Below are positions 6,923 to 13,418 of a stretch of DNA of 24,213 nucleotides, piece by piece (positions within the stretch are counted from its first letter, which is position 1; each line of letters starts with the position of its first letter). A model generated the notes under the pieces. The model ran no database searches. It was not told the DNA's origin and was given only the letters and a program-made list of their open reading frames with translations. A program made the translations under genes and the position numbers. The stretch lies in assembly GCA_034409055.1 (NCBI GenBank), contig DAOUMU010000517.1, forward strand, positions 1 through 24,213. Direction: 5' to 3'. The stretch is from DAOUMU01 sp034409055 (lineage in GTDB: Bacteria; Chloroflexota; Anaerolineae; 4572-78; J111).

Positions 6923-7858
6923 ATGAGTGGGCATAAAGATCGCATCCGCGTCCACATTGAAGGAAAAGAGTTTAGTGTGGTCGGCGGCGAATTTCGTGAA
7001 ATGTTAGCGGCTGTGAAACAGATCAATGGCCGTCGTTTTGTGAGCGAGTTGAAAGTGTGGCAGTTGCCAGGCACGGTCGAAGAAGTCCAGCGTCAACTTG
7101 ATATCAGTGGTTACCAGCTTGAAGGTGGTAGCCCTGTAACGACTGATGACGCCCTGGGCAGTCGCCCCCCCGTGACCGGACCGACTGGCGACCGCATCCA
7201 GATTGTCGTTGCAGGGCAGCGGCTAGCTGTGGTCGGGGGTAGCTTTCAAGAGATGTTGGCCACAGTCAAGAAGTTGCCGGGCCGTCGCTTTGACGGCGAG
7301 ACGAAAACATGGGAGATTCCGAGTGAATTGGCCCTTATCAAGGGCATGATAGAGGCAGCCGGTTTTCAACTAGAAGGCGCTGAGAATATTCCCTTGGGGC
7401 CTGTGCCACCTATGGAACCCCCCGATTTTCTTGACGAAAGCAGTTCACTTTCGCCGTCTCCCTTTGAGCCGCCAACTTTCTTTGACGATGAGGAGACGCC
7501 TCCCTTTGAACCTCCCGACTGGTGGGATGATATGCTTCCTCCTCCGGTTGAAGATCACTACGATCCGGCGGAGCTAATGGCCATGGATGATCAATCCTTC
7601 CCGGTTGAGACCGAATCGCCAGGACCAATACCTGCTGCCACCTCTGCCCCTGCTGGCGACCGGATTCGCATCCAGGTCGGGGAGACCCCCCTGGTTGTCA
7701 GCGGCGGCTCCTTTCAAGCCATGTTAACCGCTGTTAAAAGAATCCCGGGGCGTCGTTTTAACCCGGAGAAAAAGGTATGGCAAATCCCTGACAATGTTAC
7801 ACTGGAGTCGGTCCGGCAAACGATTAGCGCGGCCGGATTTGTGTTGACGCAGGAATAA
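6923..7858 (+). CDS. Protein with three HARP-like repeats and an acidic Pro-rich linker
   Basis: A 311-aa cytoplasmic protein made of three copies of a 63-residue domain at residues 6-68, 90-152 and 246-311. Each copy reads DRI-x-I/V, a V-V/S-GG-x-F-x-x-ML-x-x-VK strand-helix, then GRRF, a short acidic/basic turn, K-x-W-x-I/L-P, and a closing helix ending AGF/GY. This pattern resembles the HARP domain of SMARCAL1-type annealing helicases, but no helicase domain is present. A 93-residue linker between repeats 2 and 3 is acidic and proline-rich, with EPPDFLDE, EPPTFFDDE and EPPDWWDD. I start at 6923 (AGAAAGG about 10 bases upstream). The longer frame to 6842 would overlap the divergent gene. 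Nucleic-acid binding is inferred; the repeat architecture is seen directly. Confidence 0.8.
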   Translation: MSGHKDRIRVHIEGKEFSVVGGEFREMLAAVKQINGRRFVSELKVWQLPGTVEEVQRQLDISGYQLEGGSPVTTDDALGSRPPVTGPTGDRIQIVVAGQRLAVVGGSFQEMLATVKKLPGRRFDGETKTWEIPSELALIKGMIEAAGFQLEGAENIPLGPVPPMEPPDFLDESSSLSPSPFEPPTFFDDEETPPFEPPDWWDDMLPPPVEDHYDPAELMAMDDQSFPVETESPGPIPAATSAPAGDRIRIQVGETPLVVSGGSFQAMLTAVKRIPGRRFNPEKKVWQIPDNVTLESVRQTISAAGFVLTQE

Positions 7859-7862
7859 TCAG

Positions 7863-8780
7863 CTATGACTGGACACGGATGGACAGGGCCTGGACTTGCC
7901 CTTCGGCATGGTAACTGCTACGCACAAGTGGCCCGCTTTCTGCCCAGCGAAAGCCCATTTCCATGGCGATGTCGTAGAACTCCTTAAATTCATCCGGGTG
8001 AACATAGCGCTGGACGGGTAAATGGAGGGGCGAAGGACGCAAATATTGGCCGATGGTCAAAATATCGACCTGATGCTCTCGTAGATCACGGATCACGGCC
8101 ACCACCTCTTCTTTGGTCTCACCCAACCCGACCATAATTCCGCTCTTGGTCACGGCGTTGGCATCCAACTCTTTAGCCCCAGAAAGTACGCCGAGCGTTC
8201 GTTGGTAATTGGCTTGCGGACGCACGGTCCGGTAGAGGCGAGGTACGGTTTCGGTGTTGTGGTTCAAAATCTCCGGGCGGACGTCCATTACCTCTTTCAA
8301 GGCGGCGCGGTCTCCTTTAAAGTCGGGGATGAGCACTTCTATGGTGCAATGGGGGACAAGCTTCCGAATTTCGCGGATGGTGTTGGCAAAGATATGCGCT
8401 CCGCCGTTGGGTAATTCGTCTCGGTTGACAGAGGTCAACACGCAGTGGCTTAAATTCAAAGCTTGCACACTTTCTGCCACGCGACGGGGTTCATCCTCAT
8501 CCAAAACAGGAGGGCGACCTGTTTTGATGTGGCAAAAGCCACAGGATCGGGTACAGATATCACCCATCAGCAAAAAGGTGGCCGTGCCCTTGCCCCAACA
8601 TTCACCGATGTTTGGGCACATTGCTTCCTCGCACACGGTATTCAAACTGTGCCGACGCATCAGATTTTTAACCCGCTGGTAGTTGTGACCTGAGGGCAGA
8701 CGGACTCTTAACCAGTCCGGTTTACGTTTGGGAAGTTCGGTTTCCAAGACGATGTTATTTGGGAAGGTTGAATTTGTCAC
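7863..8780 (-). CDS. lipA: Lipoyl synthase
   Basis: Radical SAM enzyme that inserts two sulfurs into octanoyl-lipoyl carrier domains to make lipoate for 2-oxoacid dehydrogenases and the glycine cleavage system. Both iron-sulfur motifs are visible. The auxiliary-cluster CEEAMCPNIGEC (C-x4-C-x5-C) precedes the radical-SAM CTRSCGFC (C-x3-C-x2-C). GVL, MVGLGETKEE, DILTIGQYLRPSPLHLPV and the C-terminal RSSYHA (serine cluster ligand) are also present. I place the start at the GTG at 8780, with AGAGGA eight bases upstream, not the TTG at 8798; this gives 305 aa. It is tail-to-tail with the HARP-like gene, 4 bases apart and with no terminator between. No lipB is nearby. Confidence 0.97.
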   Translation of the reverse strand: MTNSTFPNNIVLETELPKRKPDWLRVRLPSGHNYQRVKNLMRRHSLNTVCEEAMCPNIGECWGKGTATFLLMGDICTRSCGFCHIKTGRPPVLDEDEPRRVAESVQALNLSHCVLTSVNRDELPNGGAHIFANTIREIRKLVPHCTIEVLIPDFKGDRAALKEVMDVRPEILNHNTETVPRLYRTVRPQANYQRTLGVLSGAKELDANAVTKSGIMVGLGETKEEVVAVIRDLREHQVDILTIGQYLRPSPLHLPVQRYVHPDEFKEFYDIAMEMGFRWAESGPLVRSSYHAEGQVQALSIRVQS

Positions 8781-8813
8781 GGTTACAGTCCTCTTCAAAA
8801 AGTTGGTAGAAGG

Positions 8814-8843
8814 ATTGTATCACAGGCTCCACAACAGCACCAA
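8814..8843 (-). promoter_or_regulatory. Weak candidate promoter for lipA
   Basis: On the minus strand TTGGTG (8838-8843) and TACAAT (8814-8819) are 18 bases apart. The -35 is poor but position relative to the lipA start at 8780 is reasonable. Confidence 0.35.
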
Positions 8844-8919
8844 ATCCAATGGACTCACTCAAGACATGTTGCCGTGAGGTAACGTGGCAACTCTCGATAC
8901 CACGGTGGGGGATAATCAC

Positions 8920-9031
8920 TATCCTCTCCAAAAGTAAGGGCGAGGCAAGTCGGAACGTGGCTTGTTTGCTTCGATCACTACCAATCCGACTTGCCTCGCC
9001 CCTACGTCACCAACAAATTTGAAAGAGGATA
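8920..9031. mobile_element. 112-bp MITE-like element, copy 2
   Basis: The termini TATCCTCT and AGAGGATA are perfect 8-base inverted repeats. The interior hairpin pairs GGGCGAGGCAAGTCGGA with TCCGACTTGCCTCGCCC. It is nearly identical over most of its length to 16352-16464. It occupies most of the gap between lipA and the cysteine-rich gene. Confidence 0.85.
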
Positions 9032-9062
9032 CGATAATCAAATCAAAATATTCTAAATCGGG

Positions 9063-9788
9063 CTATTCTAAATCAACCAGTCCTTCTTCCAGATGCCAGA
9101 TAACCTCGTCAAGACGAGGTAAAGGGGCCTCAATTTTATCCAGAGCCTTGTCTAACAGCGAGAGTAAAGTGCTATTGGCGGTAGCAGCCGCTCTCACCCG
9201 GGCCAGGCGCAATCGACGAATAGCCTCATTTAAATTCGGGGGGTCGTACAAATTGTTAACGGCGCTATAGATGAGCTCAATTAAATCATCAGGCAGGGGC
9301 TCGGCGGGAGAAGCAGTTGTCGCTAAGTCTATCTGCTGGGGGCCGGAATAAGCTCGTTGAGCAACGGGGGCGGGTTTTTGGTCCCAATTATCACCATAGC
9401 TGGTCTTCATTGCTTCAAAATCGCCATTAAAGAAAATATAGATGTGCTGATTCCACAAAACGGTGTTGACAGCATCGTAAACCTCGTCAGGGGTCGGACT
9501 GTGGGCGATAAGTTTGCCGTGCTGTGGCTCATAATCATCATCCTCTTCGGGAGAGATGATAAAAGCCAGCCATTCGTTGGGAAATATTTTGGCAATCTCC
9601 TCAATAAGAGGTAAACCTTCAACGTCAGTCATGGTGTTATAAGGACAGCCACAGTTGCAATCGTCCCCACATTGACCGGGAATCTGGCAGCCTGTTCTTT
9701 TAGTAAAAGGTTCACAGTACCAATTTTCTGGCTTCTGTAATCTGTCCGATGAAGCAATCCAGGTATCCAGCAGTTTTATTTCGGCCAA
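9063..9788 (-). CDS. Hypothetical protein with an N-terminal cysteine cluster
   Basis: A 241-aa protein I do not recognise. Residues 24-50 hold six cysteines, in the arrangement C-x8-C-x5-C-x4-C-x-C-x-C (around WYCEP and CNCGCPYN), suggesting a metal site or disulfide-rich patch. A mixed region (about 55-120) includes PNEWLAFIIS, an acidic DDDYEP stretch and an HSPTPDEVYDAV helix, loosely reminiscent of small DUF5678-type domains. The C-terminal third (from about 165) is predicted helical with many leucines and ends in an acidic tail. No signal peptide or TM segment. The start is a TTG at 9788 with AAAGGA eight bases upstream. It is flanked by repeat elements and has no operon partner. Confidence 0.7.
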   Translation of the reverse strand: MAEIKLLDTWIASSDRLQKPENWYCEPFTKRTGCQIPGQCGDDCNCGCPYNTMTDVEGLPLIEEIAKIFPNEWLAFIISPEEDDDYEPQHGKLIAHSPTPDEVYDAVNTVLWNQHIYIFFNGDFEAMKTSYGDNWDQKPAPVAQRAYSGPQQIDLATTASPAEPLPDDLIELIYSAVNNLYDPPNLNEAIRRLRLARVRAAATANSTLLSLLDKALDKIEAPLPRLDEVIWHLEEGLVDLE

Positions 9789-9810
9789 GAATCGTTTCCT
9801 TTTATTTTAA

Positions 9811-9968
9811 GTGCGCCTTGTAACTGCCTACCCTCATGTCATTCCGAGAAGCGCAGCGACGAGGAATCCCCGAAACTTTGGCCCAAAAGAGGTCTACTTT
9901 ACCAAAATCTTGGGGATTCTTCACTCGCTGCGCTCGTTCAGAATGACATGGTAGGTAGTTACTGCGCC
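9811..9968. mobile_element. MITE-like palindromic element, TCATTCYGAG family, copy 3 (158 bp)
   Basis: The ends GTGCGCCTTGTAACTGCC and GGTAGTTACTGCGCC are terminal inverted repeats. The interior matches 5046-5236 closely but lacks its two 17-base blocks. It is non-coding and lies between the divergent cysteine-rich and aminotransferase genes. Confidence 0.8.
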
Positions 9969-10048
9969 TTTATTATACGTTTTAGGCGGACAAAAATCAA
10001 TAGAGGCTGAAGAAGCTAAGGCCACTGTTTCTCCCTGAGTAAGGGTAG

Positions 10049-10057
10049 TGGTACAAT
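10049..10057 (+). promoter_or_regulatory. Candidate extended -10 promoter for the aminotransferase gene
   Basis: TG-G-TACAAT fits an extended -10 element, 58 bases upstream of the start at 10115. No good -35 is seen at the right distance. Confidence 0.4.
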
Positions 10058-10114
10058 ACACCAACCGATTCGGGATCGGCGGTCATTCATCCTATGTCGA
10101 AAGGATAAACCTTT

Positions 10115-11278
10115 ATGACTTATATGGCGCAGCGTGTCAGCAGCTTTAGAACTACCATCTTTTCTGAAATGAACGACCTGGCCAAACGGTACAACGCGGT
10201 CAATCTCGGGACCGGTTTCCCCGATTTTCCTGGACCTGATTTTATCAAGCAGGCGGCCATTCGGGCCATTCAAGATGACATCAACCAATATGCTCCGGGG
10301 AGCGGACAAGTTGGGTTACGGCAGGCCCTGGCCAGAAAAATGGCGCGTGACTACGGCTTGCCTGTGGACCCGGCGACTGAAATCACGGTGACCCACGGTG
10401 CTACCGAAGCCATTTTTGCCACCATCTTAGGCCTGGTTAATCCTGGTGACGAGGTGATTCTTTTCGAACCTTTCTACGAAACTTATCTGCCAGCGGTGCA
10501 GATTGCCGGTGGTGTGCCTCGCTTTTACGCCCTGCACCCGCCCCACTGGTCCATTAACCAGCCTAAATTAGCCGCTCTCTTTTCCGACAAAACCAAGTTG
10601 ATTGTAATCAATACGCCCCACAATCCCACCGGCAAAGTTTATGCGGAGCAAGAATTGCGCCTGATTGCCGAGTTGTGCCAGCAGTACGATGTCATTGCTA
10701 TGACCGACGAGGTATATGAGCATATTACTTTTGGGGATCACACACATTATGCCATAGCTGCTTTACCCGGCATGGCCAACCGTACGGTTACCATTTCCAG
10801 TATCGGTAAAACTTTCAGCATGACCGGTTGGAAGGTGGGCTGGGCCATTGCCGCCCCGGAGTTGACCCAGGCCCTCTTTCGCATGCATCAATTTATGACC
10901 GGTTCTGGAGCCACCCCCCTGCAAGAGGCGGCCATCACCGCCCTGCGAGCCTCTTACGATTATTACGTCGAGTTAGCGGCCATGTACCAGGCTAATCGAA
11001 ATTTTTTGGTGGGAGTACTGCGCGAGGCGGGCCTGAAACCGATGATGCCGTGGGGTACTTACTTTACGATGGTCGATATTAGCGACCTGGAGTTCCCCGA
11101 TGACGTTGCCTTCTGCCGTCATTTGACCACCGAAGTCGGCGTGACCGCCATCCCGGCCAGTGCCTTCTATCATAACCCGGTCGATGGGGCCAAATTGGTC
11201 CGTTTCGCTTTTTGCAAGACCAGGGAAACCTTGGAGGAAGCAGCCCGACGGTTAGCGAAGCTGAGACGTGGTACGTGA
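10115..11278 (+). CDS. Class I/II PLP-dependent aminotransferase
   Basis: A 387-aa fold-type I aminotransferase, closest in motif pattern to the kynurenine/methionine aminotransferase-like group. It would transfer amino groups from an amino acid to a 2-oxo acid in the cytoplasm. Visible are NLGTGFPDFPGP near the N-terminus, the YAPGSGQVGLRQALA loop, THGATEAIFA, the NTPHNPTGKV motif with the PLP-contacting Asn, MTDEVYEHITF with the Asp/Tyr pair, SSIGKTFSMTGWKVGW with the Schiff-base lysine, and a C-terminal arginine in LVRFAFCKT. Start at 10115 with AAAGGA nine bases upstream. Substrate cannot be set from sequence. It is a single gene with a convergent neighbour. Confidence 0.92.
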   Translation: MTYMAQRVSSFRTTIFSEMNDLAKRYNAVNLGTGFPDFPGPDFIKQAAIRAIQDDINQYAPGSGQVGLRQALARKMARDYGLPVDPATEITVTHGATEAIFATILGLVNPGDEVILFEPFYETYLPAVQIAGGVPRFYALHPPHWSINQPKLAALFSDKTKLIVINTPHNPTGKVYAEQELRLIAELCQQYDVIAMTDEVYEHITFGDHTHYAIAALPGMANRTVTISSIGKTFSMTGWKVGWAIAAPELTQALFRMHQFMTGSGATPLQEAAITALRASYDYYVELAAMYQANRNFLVGVLREAGLKPMMPWGTYFTMVDISDLEFPDDVAFCRHLTTEVGVTAIPASAFYHNPVDGAKLVRFAFCKTRETLEEAARRLAKLRRGT

Positions 11279-11553
11279 GGCGTGAGGGGCGAGGCAACCC
11301 CACGGAAATTCCCAAAGAATCAAGAGTGCCTCAACGCTGCCTCATTCCATAACTGCCGGGATTATGAAACCGTCTATAATGAGGCGGTTCTCTTCGTGAT
11401 GACGGTCAAAATCGGAGGTAATCACCACTAGACAAGTATATAAATAACCTGGCGTAATATCATTGTCTCCACAAATTCAAGAAGAGGCGTTCTGGCTTGG
11501 TACAAAACACAAGCCTTTAATACTCACATCTGTTGAAGGGGTCCAATATCCTC
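11279..11553. other. Intergenic gap without a supported gene
   Basis: The first part (11281-11300) resembles one arm of the GGGCGAGGCAA hairpin family. Positions 11368-11389 can form a short AACCGTC/GGCGGTT stem followed by CTCTTC, a weak terminator candidate for the aminotransferase. A 43-codon open stretch on the minus strand has no start or ribosome site and I do not call it. Confidence 0.4.
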
Positions 11554-12513
11554 CTATTCCCTATCCCCTGACAGGTTGCGATAGGTGTAGCGGGTAATGA
11601 CCCAGCGTCCATCGATTTGGTTGAGAGCATAGATAAACTCAAAGGCTTCTTGATTGGTTTGGGTGCGCCCTTTATAGGACCATTTCTCTCGACTGACAAC
11701 AACGATTTCATTAAGCTCGTTCCGCTGCTTGTCAATCGTTGGCGGAGTGATATAGTCCAGTTCAACTTGAAAAGGTTTGGCGTAGCGGTCATAAAGCTCT
11801 GTGGCAAATCTTTCGGCTTTTTCTAAGGCTCGGCCATACCAGACGGTGTCCAACTCCTGTATATTTTCCTCGTTGGCCAGAGCAATGGCGTTGCGCAGGA
11901 GGAGATTGCCTTCCTGGACGGTGGCAATAATGGCCTGTCGATCGGCCGCGGTCAGGGTGGCCGGAGGGGGGATGGGGGTGGGTGTTCTTGTCTTAGCGAC
12001 CGGCAGACCGAGCTCAGGAGTTGAGGTCGGGGTGTTCGTGGCCAGGGTTTCATTAAAAAGCTCGGTGGGCGTGGCCGTTGGGGTAGCGGTAGGGGTAGGG
12101 GCCGGTAGGGTGGGTCGTTCAGTGGGGGTGGCGGTAGCAGGCAGTGAGGTGGGGGTGAAAGTAGCCACAGGGGTGAAGGTAGAGGCGGGTGGAGTGGGCA
12201 TTGCCACAGGTTCAGAGGTAGGAGGGATCAGGTTGAGCGGAAAGATATTGGCCACAGTTGGCCCGGGCAAGACATTGGCAAGGGCTAACCAGATCAAGCT
12301 GGCCCAAATCAAAAGCCAAAGGGCCAGACCCAACATGAAGGCCCCCACCCGGCCGGCCGGGCCGTAACGGACCGTATCCATGGTAATCGGTCCCAGGGGT
12401 TGGTAACCACGGAGAGCGGCCAGGATCAACAAAGGGCCAATAACGATAGCAAAGAGTGGTAGAAATAGAATGAATAGGATGAAACAACCAAAGTTTCCCA
12501 GGGTGGTGCGCAT
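11554..12513 (-). CDS. Membrane protein with Thr/Pro linker and IMS/NTF2-like C-terminal domain
   Basis: A 319-aa protein. Two hydrophobic segments (about residues 8-38 and 56-85) are followed by a long Thr/Pro/Ala linker with repeated TPT, TPTAT and PTPTATP units (about 110-200). A C-terminal domain (about 205-319) begins LTAADRQAIIATVQEGN and ends RWVITRYTYRNLSGD. That end, with its strands and conserved tryptophans (EKWSYKG, GRWVI), recalls ARC6-like IMS/DUF4101 or NTF2-like domains; I am not certain. The C-terminal domain is probably outside the membrane. An open frame extends upstream to 12669, but it runs through a terminator, so I start at the ATG at 12513 with an AAGGG site about 11 bases upstream. 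Confidence 0.65.
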   Translation of the reverse strand: MRTTLGNFGCFILFILFLPLFAIVIGPLLILAALRGYQPLGPITMDTVRYGPAGRVGAFMLGLALWLLIWASLIWLALANVLPGPTVANIFPLNLIPPTSEPVAMPTPPASTFTPVATFTPTSLPATATPTERPTLPAPTPTATPTATPTELFNETLATNTPTSTPELGLPVAKTRTPTPIPPPATLTAADRQAIIATVQEGNLLLRNAIALANEENIQELDTVWYGRALEKAERFATELYDRYAKPFQVELDYITPPTIDKQRNELNEIVVVSREKWSYKGRTQTNQEAFEFIYALNQIDGRWVITRYTYRNLSGDRE

Positions 12514-12583
12514 AATTTTTGCATCCCTTCTAGCTTCAAGAGAAACGACGAGACACATTTTAACACTTATAGCCAACGCGTAC

Positions 12584-12614
12584 AAAAAAGCCCCTGCGAC
12601 GGCAGGGGCTTTTA
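12584..12614. terminator. Rho-independent terminator after the cyclic-nucleotide-binding gene
   Basis: AAAAAGCCCCTGC pairs with GCAGGGGCTTTT around a 5-base loop (CGACG or similar), giving a stem of about 10 GC-rich pairs with A and T runs on either side. Lying between two minus-strand genes, it ends the upstream one (12684-13157). It also shows that the long open frame reaching 12669 is not the true start of the next gene. Confidence 0.85.
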
Positions 12615-12651
12615 GGTTTACTTGAGCCAAAGGGTTTGGTATGGTTAGCCA

Positions 12652-12683
12652 ACTCCCCTGGCCCCCCAAAGGAGGGAACTTTG
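12652..12683 (+). repeat. CCCCCTAGCCCCCC palindromic repeat, copy 1
   Basis: CTCCCCTGGCCCCC followed by AAAGGAGGGAACTTTG matches the C-run/G-run palindrome seen at 13215-13249 and 18550-18598. It ends one base before the stop codon of the cyclic-nucleotide-binding gene. Confidence 0.75.
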
Positions 12684-13157
12684 TTACATTAGTGACTCGC
12701 GGACGAGCAGGTTGGTTTGTCGGATTTTCAAGGCAAGATCGGCGGCAAAGTTACGCATGACGATGAAGCCCATCTGGTAATCAGTTTTGAGTAGTCTCAG
12801 AAAATCCTCACGATCAATGACCAACAATTTACAGAACTCGGCGCCACAGCGGGCGGAGGCGGAGCGTACGGCCGGATCGACGATGGTCACCTCGCCAAAG
12901 GATTGTCCCCGGCGCAACACGGCAATGGTACTGGGCTGATAGGCATCGGTACCATTGCCAATGGTGTCAGGATCGACCTGGATTTCCACCTCGCCATCCA
13001 TAATAATATAAAACTCTGTACTGGCTGAATTTTCTTCAAAAATCAACTCGCCCTGGCTGTAGTTTTTTTCCTGACAAAGCTGGTCAATCAATTTCAAATG
13101 GTCTGACGTTAAATCTTCAAAAATGTCAACTTGTGCAAGGACATGTATGTTCGTCAT
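12684..13157 (-). CDS. Stand-alone cyclic nucleotide-binding domain protein
   Basis: A 157-aa protein consisting of one CNB (CAP_ED) domain with no DNA-binding or enzymatic partner domain. The opening VDIFEDLTSDHLKLI helix, KNYSQGELIFEENS, FYIIMDGEVEIQV, a phosphate-binding-cassette-like segment SFGEVTIVDPAVRSASARC (which lacks the canonical GE-x-A/S-L pattern), and a C-terminal helix are visible. It likely senses a cyclic nucleotide or is a degenerate scaffold. Start ATG at 13157 with AAGGAG nine bases upstream. The gene is flanked by same-orientation copies of a C/G-run palindrome, and a terminator follows. Confidence 0.85.
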   Translation of the reverse strand: MTNIHVLAQVDIFEDLTSDHLKLIDQLCQEKNYSQGELIFEENSASTEFYIIMDGEVEIQVDPDTIGNGTDAYQPSTIAVLRRGQSFGEVTIVDPAVRSASARCGAEFCKLLVIDREDFLRLLKTDYQMGFIVMRNFAADLALKIRQTNLLVRESLM

Positions 13158-13214
13158 CCCCCAAAGCTCCTTAAATAAATCTTTTGGTAATTATGGTTTT
13201 TCAAAGTGAGTGGG

Positions 13215-13249
13215 TCCCCCCCCTAGCCCCCCAAAGGGGGGAACTTTTG
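13215..13249 (+). repeat. CCCCCTAGCCCCCC palindromic repeat, copy 2
   Basis: A run of C bases, CTAG, C-run, AAA, G-run, then AACTTTTG. It is a palindrome capable of a G/C stem. It lies in the gap upstream of the cyclic-nucleotide-binding gene, in the same orientation as 12652-12683. Confidence 0.8.
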
Positions 13250-13356
13250 TCAAAGTGGATTGTTATAGAGTATATCGTTCTTTTTAATTGTTCACATCCT
13301 AGCATAGGAATGTTAAAACGTCAATGGGACTTTTGGTTAAGCGTAGATTAACCGGC

Positions 13357-13388
13357 TTGACTTCTTCTCTATCCGATGGCATTATAAC
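13357..13388 (+). promoter_or_regulatory. Weak candidate promoter for the dinG gene
   Basis: TTGACT (13357-13362) and TATAAC (13383-13388) are present but 20 bases apart, longer than optimal. The start codon is 31 bases beyond. Confidence 0.35.
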
Positions 13389-13418
13389 CGGACGATAACC
13401 TAAGAAAGTAGCAAGCTT

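Noticed and set aside
11366..11480. Minus-strand open stretch containing TSDFDRHHEENRL, possible gene fragment
   Set aside because: Only about 43 codons with no start, ribosome site or recognised family; it may be chance.
12514..12669. N-terminal extension of the minus-strand Thr/Pro-linker protein
   Set aside because: The extension is encoded across a strong terminator hairpin and has no ribosome site; the ATG at 12513 begins a normal membrane segment.
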